DNA from: CANLBN01 sp965230205
GTDB taxonomy: Bacteria > Pseudomonadota > Gammaproteobacteria > Pseudomonadales > Cellvibrionaceae
Direction: 5' to 3'
Length of the DNA: 64,000 bases
Assembly: GCA_965230205.1 (NCBI GenBank)
Contig: OZ245996.1
Coordinates: forward strand, 2,480,001 to 2,544,000
Below, in pieces: positions 53,998-63,277 of the stretch (its first letter is position 1; each line of letters begins with the position of its first letter). The translations under genes and the position numbers were made by a program. Below the pieces are notes generated by a model, which was not told where the DNA came from, made no database searches, and saw only the letters and a program-made list of their open reading frames with translations.

Positions 53998-54083
53998 TAA
54001 GAACATTAAATGCGCTTCGATTTTAAGCGTTAGTAAATATTGTCATGGGGTATATTAGTTAAGCAACTTTAGTTAGATATGTT

Positions 54084-54578
54084 ATGAGTAGCCAGCCTTT
54101 AATACGAAAAGCCGAGTCTAAGGATCTCTTCTATATTCATCAATGTGCTCAAGAAGCCTATAAGAAGTATGTTGAACGAATGGGTAAAAAGCCGGCGCCT
54201 ATGGTAGCTGATTTTGAGCAACAAATTGAGCATGGTTTGATTGATGTGTTACTCATTGAAGCTACCGTCGTTGGTTATGTGGTGCACTATTGTCGTGATA
54301 ATCATTTGCATTTAGAAAATATCGCTATACACCCCGAATTTTCAGGTAGAGGCCTTGGACGGCAACTTATTAATTATGTAGAGCATATAGGTATTCGTCA
54401 GGGTTTACGAGGTGTAGAGCTTTATACCAATGTAAAAATGACTGAAAACTTAGAATTTTATCCAAAGTTGGGATACAAAGAAGTCGATCGTAGAATAGAA
54501 GATGGCTTTGAGCGTGTCTATTTTTGGAAGGCTTTAGATACAGGTGTTGATACGAATACTGGCATTATCAATAATTAA
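54084..54578 (+). CDS. GNAT family N-acetyltransferase
   Basis: 164 aa. Conserved acetyl-CoA segment IHPEFSGRGLGRQLINYVEH and closing GVELYTNVKMTENLEFYPKL with GY; typical single-domain GNAT. Substrate not predictable. Stands alone between the ABM-like gene and the DUF2058 gene. Confidence 0.9.
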   Translation: MSSQPLIRKAESKDLFYIHQCAQEAYKKYVERMGKKPAPMVADFEQQIEHGLIDVLLIEATVVGYVVHYCRDNHLHLENIAIHPEFSGRGLGRQLINYVEHIGIRQGLRGVELYTNVKMTENLEFYPKLGYKEVDRRIEDGFERVYFWKALDTGVDTNTGIINN

Positions 54579-54667
54579 CGATATTTTTTCTGGCCTCTGT
54601 TATATTATTTGCTCTACAATACCTGTCCAATAATTCACCTATTCTCTATTGTACAAATGGTTGTCGC

Positions 54668-55237
54668 ATGAATAAATCACTTCAGGATCAATTGCTTGGT
54701 GCCGGTCTTATCGATACTAAAAAGGCTAAAAAGATATCGAAAGAAAACCGTAAAGCAAAAAAGGTACAACATAAGAATAAAGATAGTTCTATCAGTGAAG
54801 CTCAGGCAGCAGCCCGTAAAGCAAAGCAAGAGAAGGTTGAGCGTGACAATGAGTTGAATAAACAACGAAACCTTCAGGCAGAAAAGAAGGCAATTTCAGC
54901 GCAAATAGCTCAAATGATTAATCACTATAAATTGTCACGAGAGGGTGGGGAGCAGGAGTATAATTTTAGTGATGGTAGCAAAATTAAAAAAATACGGGTT
55001 TCTCAAGGAATGCTGAATGAGATTACCCGTGGTCGATTGTGTATTGCCCGCTTGGGTGAGGCATACGAGTTAATCCCTAAGCCTGTTGCGGATAAAATTC
55101 GTGAACGTGATGAGTCCGTTATTGTTGTATATAACGAAAAACCAACCGCTAAAGCTGATAAAGAAATTCCAGCCGCGACTGATTCCGACGAAGATTATTA
55201 TGCTCAATTCGAAATTCCAGATGATTTAATGTGGTAA
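54668..55237 (+). CDS. yaiL: DUF2058 (YaiL) nucleoprotein/polysome-associated protein
   Basis: 189 aa. N-terminal SLQDQLLGAGLIDTKKAKKI, a Lys/Glu/Gln-rich helical middle, then INHYKLSREGGEQEYNFSDG and RLCIARLGEAYELIPKPVAD, the conserved DUF2058 blocks. Escherichia YaiL associates with nucleoid or ribosomes; the exact role is unknown. Confidence 0.9.
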   Translation: MNKSLQDQLLGAGLIDTKKAKKISKENRKAKKVQHKNKDSSISEAQAAARKAKQEKVERDNELNKQRNLQAEKKAISAQIAQMINHYKLSREGGEQEYNFSDGSKIKKIRVSQGMLNEITRGRLCIARLGEAYELIPKPVADKIRERDESVIVVYNEKPTAKADKEIPAATDSDEDYYAQFEIPDDLMW

Positions 55238-55270
55238 ACCTTTGGGTTAATTAGGGTTTACTCTAGGTTA

Positions 55271-55786
55271 CTATTTTATATACTTATCAATGAAACCATT
55301 TAATTCAGAAGTCGACCGGATAACATATAGCGACTTATTTGCCGATAACTTTTCCAGCTTTTGCATAAAGTCATTATTCCAAAATTTTGGGCAAAGCCTT
55401 AACACTTTATAGCTTTCCAATGTTCCTTTTACAATTGAACTCCCTTCAGGCCAGCCTTCTGGTTTGACAATTAACCCTTTTAAAAATCGTTTAGTCACTA
55501 ACCAATAACTGATTAAATAAGGTAAGTCTATGTAGATCAATGTATCGGCAGCTTCTAATCGACGGCTAAATGAGTCAAGAGGCCCAAAGCCATCAATAAT
55601 CCAGCTGTCGGAGGAGAGTATCCTTTCATGCTCTTTGTCGTATGTCGCACGATCTACTCTATCACCGCTTTTTTTAAACTCAATTGAATCTAATGCGTGT
55701 AACTTAATACCTGTTGCTGATGCCAGGCTTTTACTTAAAGTCGATTTGCCACTGCCAGGTTTTCCAAATACCATTATTTTTTTCAT
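55271..55786 (-). CDS. P-loop kinase-like protein (topology-modulation/AAA type)
   Basis: 171 aa. Walker A GKPGSGKSTLSKSLA near the start, then HALDSIEFK, WIIDGFGPLDSFSRRLEAAD and IYIDLP, as in adenylate-kinase-like small NTPases. The lid region is W-rich (WPEGSSIVK). Probably a small-molecule or nucleotide kinase; substrate unknown. Confidence 0.85.
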   Translation of the reverse strand: MKKIMVFGKPGSGKSTLSKSLASATGIKLHALDSIEFKKSGDRVDRATYDKEHERILSSDSWIIDGFGPLDSFSRRLEAADTLIYIDLPYLISYWLVTKRFLKGLIVKPEGWPEGSSIVKGTLESYKVLRLCPKFWNNDFMQKLEKLSANKSLYVIRSTSELNGFIDKYIK

Positions 55787-55830
55787 TCTGTCTCCATTAG
55801 TTTAGAACTAACCCATAAGGCAGAAATAGA

Positions 55831-55853
55831 AAACCCGCCTCATGGGCGGGTTT
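55831..55853 (-). terminator. Rho-independent terminator
   Basis: Stem AAACCCGCC / GGCGGGTTT, loop TCATG. The longer T-rich tail (TTTTCTATTT) is on the minus strand, so it probably ends the GNAT-ABM transcript from 56843; the plus-strand tail is short. Confidence 0.7.
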
Positions 55854-56025
55854 AATAAGCGCATCAAAAACCCACCATTCCTATGGAATGATGATAATTC
55901 GAGTTGTTTGTTGCGTAAGATGTGTATTCATAACTACATATTGGTATAAGGGATAATTAATGTCAACAGTCAATCAAACAAGCAGCTGATTGAGGAAGGG
56001 TAATGTCTATCAATATAATGCGGCT

Positions 56026-56370
56026 TTATTCGGCACTTGTTTGATCGACAATAAAATATTGTCCGGGTGATACTTTTATCGGCTCGGGAAACCCTTTGCC
56101 TAACACTTTCTTTCCATCTTTATTTTCGCCTTGTGCATTCTTAAAGCCAATATTGACTACCTTTTCGAAGTGGGCATGCGAGGCCCATACAACAGTATTA
56201 ATGTATTTGATTGAATCGTCATCTTCACGATGAATCGATTTATAAAATGTAGAGCTTATAAAACCGTCCTGCTCACTGAAGTAAGCAATGTATTCACCTC
56301 TGACTTGTTCAGCAGTGGTTTCCATGCCTTTGGGTACAGTAATTGTATTTATAACACTGACTTGTTCCAT
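56026..56370 (-). CDS. ABM-like small protein
   Basis: 114 aa from ATG 56370 (GGGA upstream); a GTG at 56397 would add nine residues. VINTITVPKGMETTAEQVRG, EQDGFISSTFYKSI and NTVVWASHAHFEKVV follow the ABM alpha-beta barrel pattern. It lies 29 bp after the GNAT gene and is probably co-transcribed with it. Function unknown. Confidence 0.78.
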   Translation of the reverse strand: MEQVSVINTITVPKGMETTAEQVRGEYIAYFSEQDGFISSTFYKSIHREDDDSIKYINTVVWASHAHFEKVVNIGFKNAQGENKDGKKVLGKGFPEPIKVSPGQYFIVDQTSAE

Positions 56371-56399
56371 AAAACTAATCCCATTATTGTATTTCACAT

Positions 56400-56843
56400 T
56401 TAAAGTGATGATAAACGAAGAAATATATCGCCACCGTCTAGGGTTCCAACTTCTTCGAAGCCTAGCTTCGTATATAACTTTTGAGCACGAATATTACCTG
56501 GCATATACATGGTTCTAATCTCGGTAGTTTCAAGCTGGCGCATTTCTTCAATGGATAATTTAACAGCGGCTTCTCCATAACCCCTACCTTGGTATTGCTT
56601 ATCGATCATCAAATGGTATAACCAATAAAAATAGCCGTAATCACCGTCATGAAGATAGTATGCAAGCATACCCACTAACACATTATCAGAATAAATTGCC
56701 CTGAATATACTTTCTGTTTCAAATTTCCATTCTGCAATAGCATAAACATTTGATGATATAAATTTTTTTCCTTCCTCAGCTATCTGAAGTTCAGCACATT
56801 CGCGCCAATTCGAATCATTAACGTCTAGTAGATGTATTGTCAT
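56400..56843 (-). CDS. GNAT family N-acetyltransferase
   Basis: 147 aa. MIDKQYQGRGYGEAAVKLSI is the acetyl-CoA loop, followed by PGNIRAQKLYTKLGFEEVG. This is close to the spermidine acetyltransferase-like group (LVGMLAYYLHDGDYGYFYWL). Start of a two-gene transcript ending at the terminator near 55840. Confidence 0.92.
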   Translation of the reverse strand: MTIHLLDVNDSNWRECAELQIAEEGKKFISSNVYAIAEWKFETESIFRAIYSDNVLVGMLAYYLHDGDYGYFYWLYHLMIDKQYQGRGYGEAAVKLSIEEMRQLETTEIRTMYMPGNIRAQKLYTKLGFEEVGTLDGGDIFLRLSSL

Positions 56844-57044
56844 ATCACTCCCTTATTCATACAAAACTGCATTATATTCAGATTTCTTCGAAATCTTTAA
56901 TTATTAGTTGATATTATCGGTCACATCCAAGCATGAAATAACTATGGAGTTCTCAAAATATACTCTATCGTGCCACACTGCTGACACACCGGTGTCAGTA
57001 GTAGCTCCGTATAATCGCTCCCATTACATAATCTTGAGGTTTAT

Positions 57045-57650
57045 ATGAAAGCACTTAATTTTTATACAAGTCCAGAGTCTCGTGGGCGGATTGTTCGTTG
57101 GATGTTAGAAGAAATCGGCACTCCTTATAATGTAACTGTTTTAGCTCCAGATACATCAAGTAAAGACTCACAATACTTGAGCGTAAACCCGATGGGGAAG
57201 GTTCCATCGTTAGTACATGAGGACACTGTTGTTACAGAGGCCGCGGCAATTTGTATGTATCTGGCAGATGTTTTTCCACATGCAGGCCTAGCTCCAAATC
57301 ATGACCAGCGAGGTGCTTACTACCGGTGGTTTTTTTTCGCAGCAGGGCCGTTGGAGGCTGCTATTACCAACAAAATGCTGGGGTTCGTTGTGCCTGCTGA
57401 GTTAAGAAAATCTGTTGGTTATGGAAGCTATGAAAAGGTAATTGATGTACTTGAAGCAGCTGTCTCAGATCAGCAATACATCGCGGGAAATGAGTTTTCT
57501 GCGGCAGATGTTTACGTAGGCTCACAAATTGGGTTTGGCCTCCAATTTGGTTCAATCGAAAAGCGACCAGCTTTCGAAAAGTACTGGGAACGACTAAGTC
57601 TCCGTGAAGCCTATATTCGTACGCAGGAGCTAGAGGCAAAATTAGTCTAA
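57045..57650 (+). CDS. Glutathione S-transferase
   Basis: 201 aa. Thioredoxin-like N-terminal domain with SPESRGRIVRWMLEE, the cis-Pro block MGKVPSLVHED, and TEAAAICMYLADVFP for glutathione binding; helical C-terminal domain with FSAADVYVGSQI. Serine in the SPESR segment is the probable catalytic residue. A detoxification enzyme of unknown substrate. Confidence 0.92.
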   Translation: MKALNFYTSPESRGRIVRWMLEEIGTPYNVTVLAPDTSSKDSQYLSVNPMGKVPSLVHEDTVVTEAAAICMYLADVFPHAGLAPNHDQRGAYYRWFFFAAGPLEAAITNKMLGFVVPAELRKSVGYGSYEKVIDVLEAAVSDQQYIAGNEFSAADVYVGSQIGFGLQFGSIEKRPAFEKYWERLSLREAYIRTQELEAKLV

Positions 57651-57778
57651 GGGAAAATCTAACTGTTGACTATGGACACTATCGAGTATACAACGTCGTA
57701 GTGTTTAAGGGAGCGGTGAAAAATAATAATGATAAGGATTTTTGTTTGTCATCGACCCCTTTTATTTTTTTATTTAGA

Positions 57779-58852
57779 TTAAGACCTAGGGCCATCGAAA
57801 GGCCATTTGGTAGGATACAATAAATCGCTAATTATTGACTCCGACCAAAGCTCACCGGTTTCTGGATCGAACTCCCTTCTAATTTGAGATGGTTGTGAAA
57901 TCGTTGACGGTAAAGTATTCCAAAGGTTAACCAGCGTATTTCTATCATTGCTTATAGAAAAAAGCTGACCTATTTCGTTTGTATTCGCATATTCCTTGAA
58001 TTCAGGCCAGAGATTGATATATGGCTCACTTATAAGACAGCAAATAGGACTTGTAGCTGGAATCCCGTTCCACCACCACGATTTAATCGGGCATTCACCC
58101 TCTCTAATCTCTGAATAAAATGAGCTTAGTAAAATGGATAGCTTTTTCCATACACGAATTAATTCCAGACAAAAACCATCGTCACTTAAAGCCGAACAGG
58201 AACCAATAATTGATAATTTTGCACACCTGTACCCCATGTTCGTCGGGCCAATTTGTTCAGGAACGCTTAAAAATATATACGAAAAAGGCTTAGAACAGCA
58301 CCAAACTATACTGTCTTTATAATACTGCTTAAGGAATTCCAGAAAATGCTCAATACCTTGATTTTCCAATTTATATTCTGGTGGTTCTATTAGTCCGTAT
58401 CGTCTTGGCAATGCCTCGCACATGCTGCCCGACAATATATTTACTATTTTATCTAAGTTATTCGGAGTGATGACGTCAAGGTTGTTGAAAAATATCGACA
58501 CTTCAAATTGTTTACCACTATCTTCTTTGCAAAAAGAACCGACTTGAATACGCTTTAATCCCCTTGGGGTTTCAATCAAGCCTTGTTGTTGGTCAACTAT
58601 TACTCCTCGATAGCTCTTAGCGATTTTTTTGACTAAAGCCAGAGCTTTCTTATATGCAGAGTCAGGAGCGAGTCCTTCAATAGTCACTCGTTGTAAAAAT
58701 TTAATTCCTGGCAACTGTCTTCGCACATCGACAGGTATATCTTCCTCTTCAACACAACATATGTCATGAACGGATATTAACCAATTCTTGCTTTCAATTC
58801 CTTCGACCAACTCTGGTTTGTTAACTAAATAAACTTCTAAGTCGTAGCTCAT
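57779..58852 (-). CDS. Hypothetical protein, 357 aa
   Basis: Begins MSYDLEVYLVNKPELVEGI, ends with DPETGELWSES. Cytoplasmic: no signal or membrane segment, many Cys and Trp residues (IVWCCSKPFSY, KSWWWNGIP). The start pattern YDLEVYL recurs in some immunity-like hypothetical proteins, but I cannot name a family. No neighbouring toxin gene is evident. Function unknown. Confidence 0.65.
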   Translation of the reverse strand: MSYDLEVYLVNKPELVEGIESKNWLISVHDICCVEEEDIPVDVRRQLPGIKFLQRVTIEGLAPDSAYKKALALVKKIAKSYRGVIVDQQQGLIETPRGLKRIQVGSFCKEDSGKQFEVSIFFNNLDVITPNNLDKIVNILSGSMCEALPRRYGLIEPPEYKLENQGIEHFLEFLKQYYKDSIVWCCSKPFSYIFLSVPEQIGPTNMGYRCAKLSIIGSCSALSDDGFCLELIRVWKKLSILLSSFYSEIREGECPIKSWWWNGIPATSPICCLISEPYINLWPEFKEYANTNEIGQLFSISNDRNTLVNLWNTLPSTISQPSQIRREFDPETGELWSESIISDLLYPTKWPFDGPRS

Positions 58853-59274
58853 AATTTTTTAATCTAATAGCTAAATATACGGTCATAGACCGCATATCTC
58901 TTAAGTCGTATATTTCTATAAGAGGCGGTATAGAGCTGCGAAAATTACTGTATTTTTAATCACTTAGCAAATAGCTATTCAATATTGGGAGAAATATAAG
59001 ATCAGTAGCCGTATATTTTTTACAGTAATATATAACTAATACTTTATTTATCAATAAGTTATGTAATGTAGCCGTTTATTTTTATTCTTGGCAGTGCAGT
59101 GATTTTTATGATAATGATTTTGGCGACATCTTTTGGGAGAGTATGACAAGTATTGTCTATTAGCAGAGCTGTTAGCCTTATTAACTGTTTTATAGTATAG
59201 AGCGTTACCTTTATCAAAACAGGTAACGCTACGTTTATATTTTACCAATGCATATCATGATATTTGGCTTTCAG
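58853..59274. other. AT-rich intergenic region
   Basis: 422 bases. It contains a 65-codon frame on the minus strand (59051-59248), basic and with no ribosome site, not annotated. The region downstream of katG shows no clear terminator. Confidence 0.45.
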
Positions 59275-61539
59275 TTAAATATCAAAACGATCTAGAGTCA
59301 TTACTTTCGTCCAGGCTTTAACAAAGTCGTTAACGAATTTCTCTTTAGCATCATCAGCGGCATAGACTTCAGCGACTGTTCGCAGTTCTGCATTGGAGCC
59401 AAAAACAAGGTCAACGGGAGTGCCGGTCCATTTTATGTTGTTGGTTTGACGACTGACTCCTTGATAAATGCCTTCTTCATCAGAAGATTTAATCCATTTA
59501 GTGCTCGCGTCAAGTAAATTAACAAAAAAGTGGTTGTTTAACGCGCCTGGGTTTTCGGTCAATATACCGTGTTTGGATCCATCAACATTGGTATTTAGTA
59601 CGCGCATACCGCCAATTAAAACGGTCATTTCAGGGACGGTCAGTGTGAGATAGTTAGCGCGTTCTATTAGTTTATCGGTAGGTGATTGACCGCTATCTTC
59701 ATCAACGGTGTCTTTATCAAAGTAATTACGGAAGCCATCAGCTGTTGGCTCAAGTACAGCAAAGGATTCAATATCTGTCTGTGCTTGAACTGCATCTGCA
59801 CGGCCAGGGGTAAATGGCACTGCTATATTATGGCCCGCTTGTTCCGCGGCTTTCTCAATGGCACTTGCTCCTCCTAGTACAATTAAATCAGCCAATGATA
59901 CTTTCCGCTGTGATTGCTTACTATTGAATGCTTCTTGAATACTTTCAAGTTTACTTAGTACTTTTGCCAATTCAGTGGGGTTATTTGCAGCCCAGTTTTT
60001 TTGAGGTTCGAGACGAACTCGTGCGCCATTGGCTCCGCCTCTCATGTCAGTGCCACGAAATGTAACAGCAGAAGCCCAAGCTGTTTTTACTAGCTCTGAT
60101 ACGGTGAGTCCTGAGTCAAGAATGTCACTTTTGAGTTTTTTAATATCCTTTTTGTTGATGGGTTTGTAATCGATGGCTGGGATAGGATCTTGCCAAAGTA
60201 AAGTTTCAGACGGAGCATCACTACCTAAATAGCGTGCGCTCGGACCCATATCACGGTGAGTGAGTTTAAACCATGCTTTTGCGAAAGCACGTTCAAACTC
60301 TTCAGGCTTTTCCATAAAGCGTTTTGATATTTTATGATAGGCAGGGTCTTCTTTTAAGGATAGGTCCGTTGTTAGCATAATGGGTGCATGACGCTTATTT
60401 GGAATATGCGCATCAGGCACAATTTTTAGTTGATCCGCATTTTGGGGGATCCATTGTATTGCACCGGCAGGGCTTTTCGTTTGTACCCATTCGTAGGCAA
60501 ATAAGTTTTGAAAAAAGTTATGCGTCCATTGAGCTGGGCTAACCGTCCAGGCGCCTTCCAGGCCGCTGGTCACGGTATCTTCAGCATTGCCTTTGCCACA
60601 CTTATTCGCCCAGCCAAGCCCTTGCTCTTCAATACCTGCTGCAGCGGGCTCTACACCAACACAGTCTTTTGAGTGGGCACCGTGTGCTTTACCAAAGGTA
60701 TGTCCACCTGCAATCAGTGCGACGGTCTCTTCATCGTTCATTGCCATGCGGCCAAAAGCGAGGCGTATATGGTTCGCGGCAAGGAGTGGATCCGGGTTGC
60801 CTCCGGGGCCTTCCGGGTTGACATAAATTAATCCTTTTTCAACAGCGGCATAAGGTTTTTTAAGTTTGCCATCTTGAGTAAAACGTTTGTCGTGTTTGAG
60901 AAATTTAGTTTCTAAGCCCCAATCGACAACTTCTGCTTCCCAGTCATCTTCTCGACCACCCGCAAACCCAAATGTTTTAAAGCCCATATTTTCCAGTGCA
61001 ACATTGCCTGCGAGTACCATTAGATCAGCCCAGGATATTTTTGCACCGTATTTCTTTTTAATTGGCCAAAGTAAGCGACGAGCTTTATCCAGATTACCAT
61101 TGTCTGGCCAGCTATTAAGGGGTTCAAAACGTTGTTGTCCACCCGATGCTCCTCCTCGGCCATCAAAGATGCGATAAACTCCCGCGCTGTGCCATGCCAT
61201 GCGTATAAAAAACGGTCCATAGTTGCCATAGTCTGCTGGCCACCAGTCTTGTGATGTGGTCAGTAATTTATTGATGTCCTTTTTTACCGCAGCAAGATCA
61301 AGTGATTCAAATGCCTTTGCGTAATTGAAATTTTTGCCTAGAGGGTTTGATTCACTAGAGTGCTGGCGAAGTGGGCTGAGGTCTAATTGATTTGGCCACC
61401 AGTACTGATTGGATTGGATGTGAGCATTTTTTCTGTAGTCGGATGGTGATTTTTCAGCCGCTAACGTGGAGTTAAATGTGATCAACGGTGAGAGAGATAT
61501 TGTTATGGTTGCTAATAATGAGAGTTTCTTTTTTATCAT
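59275..61539 (-). CDS. katG: Exported catalase-peroxidase
   Basis: 754 aa. A signal peptide (~1-28, ITFNSTLAA) sends it to the periplasm, unlike most KatG. Distal-side motif FFIRMAWHSAGVYRIFDGRG has the catalytic Arg, Trp and His; LIYVNPEGPGGNPDPL contains the Tyr and GRMAMNDEETVALIAGGHTF the Met of the Met-Tyr-Trp crosslink and the proximal His. The C-terminal half is the degenerate duplicate domain. It removes hydrogen peroxide, here outside the cytoplasm, like KatP-type enzymes. Confidence 0.95.
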   Translation of the reverse strand: MIKKKLSLLATITISLSPLITFNSTLAAEKSPSDYRKNAHIQSNQYWWPNQLDLSPLRQHSSESNPLGKNFNYAKAFESLDLAAVKKDINKLLTTSQDWWPADYGNYGPFFIRMAWHSAGVYRIFDGRGGASGGQQRFEPLNSWPDNGNLDKARRLLWPIKKKYGAKISWADLMVLAGNVALENMGFKTFGFAGGREDDWEAEVVDWGLETKFLKHDKRFTQDGKLKKPYAAVEKGLIYVNPEGPGGNPDPLLAANHIRLAFGRMAMNDEETVALIAGGHTFGKAHGAHSKDCVGVEPAAAGIEEQGLGWANKCGKGNAEDTVTSGLEGAWTVSPAQWTHNFFQNLFAYEWVQTKSPAGAIQWIPQNADQLKIVPDAHIPNKRHAPIMLTTDLSLKEDPAYHKISKRFMEKPEEFERAFAKAWFKLTHRDMGPSARYLGSDAPSETLLWQDPIPAIDYKPINKKDIKKLKSDILDSGLTVSELVKTAWASAVTFRGTDMRGGANGARVRLEPQKNWAANNPTELAKVLSKLESIQEAFNSKQSQRKVSLADLIVLGGASAIEKAAEQAGHNIAVPFTPGRADAVQAQTDIESFAVLEPTADGFRNYFDKDTVDEDSGQSPTDKLIERANYLTLTVPEMTVLIGGMRVLNTNVDGSKHGILTENPGALNNHFFVNLLDASTKWIKSSDEEGIYQGVSRQTNNIKWTGTPVDLVFGSNAELRTVAEVYAADDAKEKFVNDFVKAWTKVMTLDRFDI

Positions 61540-61969
61540 TGCTATTGTTCCTGTTATTAATTAATCATCGATAGAAAAGGTACAACGGCAGATACTTTAT
61601 ATGGGTATTACAATAAAATCTGATTAAAAAAATTAAACGCGACTATAAAAAAATTAAATGAATTTTTTACGAAAAAAGTATTCTATAAAAACTCGAATCA
61701 TAACCATAAACGCTTAAAATATTGTCGCTTTAATCTACCGATGTTCACAGTTTGTGATGATTAAATCTTTTATTTTCGTTATTAGTGAGAGCGTATTTAG
61801 GAAATTAAATTTTTAGTTATTGTTAATAAAATAGTTAGAGTGAAAAACAAAAACCACTCTATTATTTATAATTGAAGGATATGCTTGATAGATAGGAATT
61901 TTTATTAAATTAATAATAGGTTGACAATGCAGCTAACTAAAATATTGTTAATGAATTTTGGGTGATGGT
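61540..61969. promoter_or_regulatory. AT-rich katG upstream region
   Basis: 430 bases, with katG promoter at the 61540 side and the anti-sigma gene's end at the other. Several CTATAAAAA-like stretches are present but I could not fit an OxyR site with correct spacing. No gene seen. Confidence 0.4.
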
Positions 61970-62593
61970 TTACTCTGCTGTTGCAAATAGTAAACCGTCT
62001 TTTTGCCACAAAGCCACCTGCACGCCGCTTTTGATTGCTATTAACGGCTTTTGTTGTTTGCTGATATCGGGGATAAGACCATGTATACCTTTTTCATAGC
62101 GTGTTTGGTAAACGGTAGTCCATAGATTGTTAGTGGATTGGTAGCGTAGTTGTACTGCTGGTATGTTTAGGATAAGGCAGGGGCGCGCACCAGTTAATTT
62201 TCCATCAATGGCAATTATTGATTGCGAGTCAGACAACATAAAGCCTAAGTAAGAAAATTTATCGGCTAGCTCCCAGATGGAGTTAGTATTATATTTTAAG
62301 GATTTATAAGACAAGTGGTTGTCTACAATGTCGGCAAATATTTGTTCTGTCTTATCGGTACTTGGTGAAAAATTTAACAAGGCCAACCATATAAAACCAC
62401 CTAAAAACAAGCAGCTGATAGCCGCTGACAAGTAGGTACGGCTTGATAGAAACCAAGAAGGTTGTGTCTTAGTTTTGCTTTTTTGAGATTCTGAGTATTC
62501 GTCAGCCGCATGGTGAAAATACTCTAAGTCATCTGTCGATAACCTGATCTCTTTGTGCATGTTTTTTATTGCTGTCTTAATTGGCTTGTTCAT
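61970..62593 (-). CDS. Single-pass membrane protein, putative anti-sigma factor
   Basis: 207 aa. Cytoplasmic N-terminus (~1-52) with DLEYFHHAADEY, one membrane helix (~53-73), then a ~130-residue periplasmic domain with RYQSTNNLWTTVYQTRY. Start overlaps the sigma-factor gene by 17 bp, the standard ECF sigma / anti-sigma arrangement. The anti-sigma domain itself is not of a recognised class. Confidence 0.78.
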   Translation of the reverse strand: MNKPIKTAIKNMHKEIRLSTDDLEYFHHAADEYSESQKSKTKTQPSWFLSSRTYLSAAISCLFLGGFIWLALLNFSPSTDKTEQIFADIVDNHLSYKSLKYNTNSIWELADKFSYLGFMLSDSQSIIAIDGKLTGARPCLILNIPAVQLRYQSTNNLWTTVYQTRYEKGIHGLIPDISKQQKPLIAIKSGVQVALWQKDGLLFATAE

Positions 62594-63071
62594 AAATGGC
62601 CTCTTTTGACATGCTATTATTGAGTACTTTTTTACGAATGCGATGAATTCTGGATAGCAATGTCCCTCTGGATGTTTCGGTTAGGTGACTGATTTCATCA
62701 ATGGTGTATTCTTCAACAGCCCATAAATATAATAATTCACGTTCTAGTGGCTTAAAGCCTTCCCATAATTGCTTTAACAGGTCTTGGCTGATAACGGTTG
62801 ATTCAAGCGTCGTCAAGCTGATATCCACGCCATTGTCTTCAGGTCTATCTTCTGACATTAACCAGCGATCATCAAAACGTTTTTGATCAATAAATGTGTT
62901 GCGCACACAGCGCAAAAAATACCCTTGTATGTTTTTAATATCGCTAGCCCCTCTCCCTAATAAGCTGACATAGGCAGTGTGTACTATATCCATTGCAACG
63001 TCATGGTCATTGGTTAGCGACATTGCATAGCGATAAGCTCGCTGGAGTTGGTCATCCGAAATACGTTGCAT
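62577..63071 (-). CDS. ECF-type RNA polymerase sigma factor
   Basis: 164 aa. Region 2: LQRAYRYAMSLTNDHDVAMD, DIVHTAYVSLLGR, and FLRCVRNTFIDQKR. Region 4: PLERELLYLWAVEEYTIDEI, TSRGTLLSRIHRIRKKVL. Typical of stress-response ECF factors that sit next to a membrane anti-sigma factor. Divergent from a DoxD-like gene which may be in its regulon. Confidence 0.93.
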   Translation of the reverse strand: MQRISDDQLQRAYRYAMSLTNDHDVAMDIVHTAYVSLLGRGASDIKNIQGYFLRCVRNTFIDQKRFDDRWLMSEDRPEDNGVDISLTTLESTVISQDLLKQLWEGFKPLERELLYLWAVEEYTIDEISHLTETSRGTLLSRIHRIRKKVLNNSMSKEAIYEQAN

Positions 63072-63277
63072 TCATTACTTCCATTAGAAATTTTTCCACT
63101 TGGTAAAATGACGTCTTAAACAACCTTTTGATTGCACTAGTTCGCAAATTTTTACAGTAAATACATTAAGTCGCGATTAGCGGAAATCATAATCGGTATT
63201 CATACGTCTTCTCCATGCTGTGTATAGCAACTTTGTAAATTTTAATTTCAATAATCAATTTATATGATGGAGATAGT

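Noticed and set aside
59051..59248. 65-codon minus-strand frame downstream of the 357-aa hypothetical
   Set aside because: No ribosome site; composition resembles translated AT-rich spacer.
61540..61760. OxyR binding site upstream of katG
   Set aside because: CTAT-like tetramers are present but not with the required spacing.
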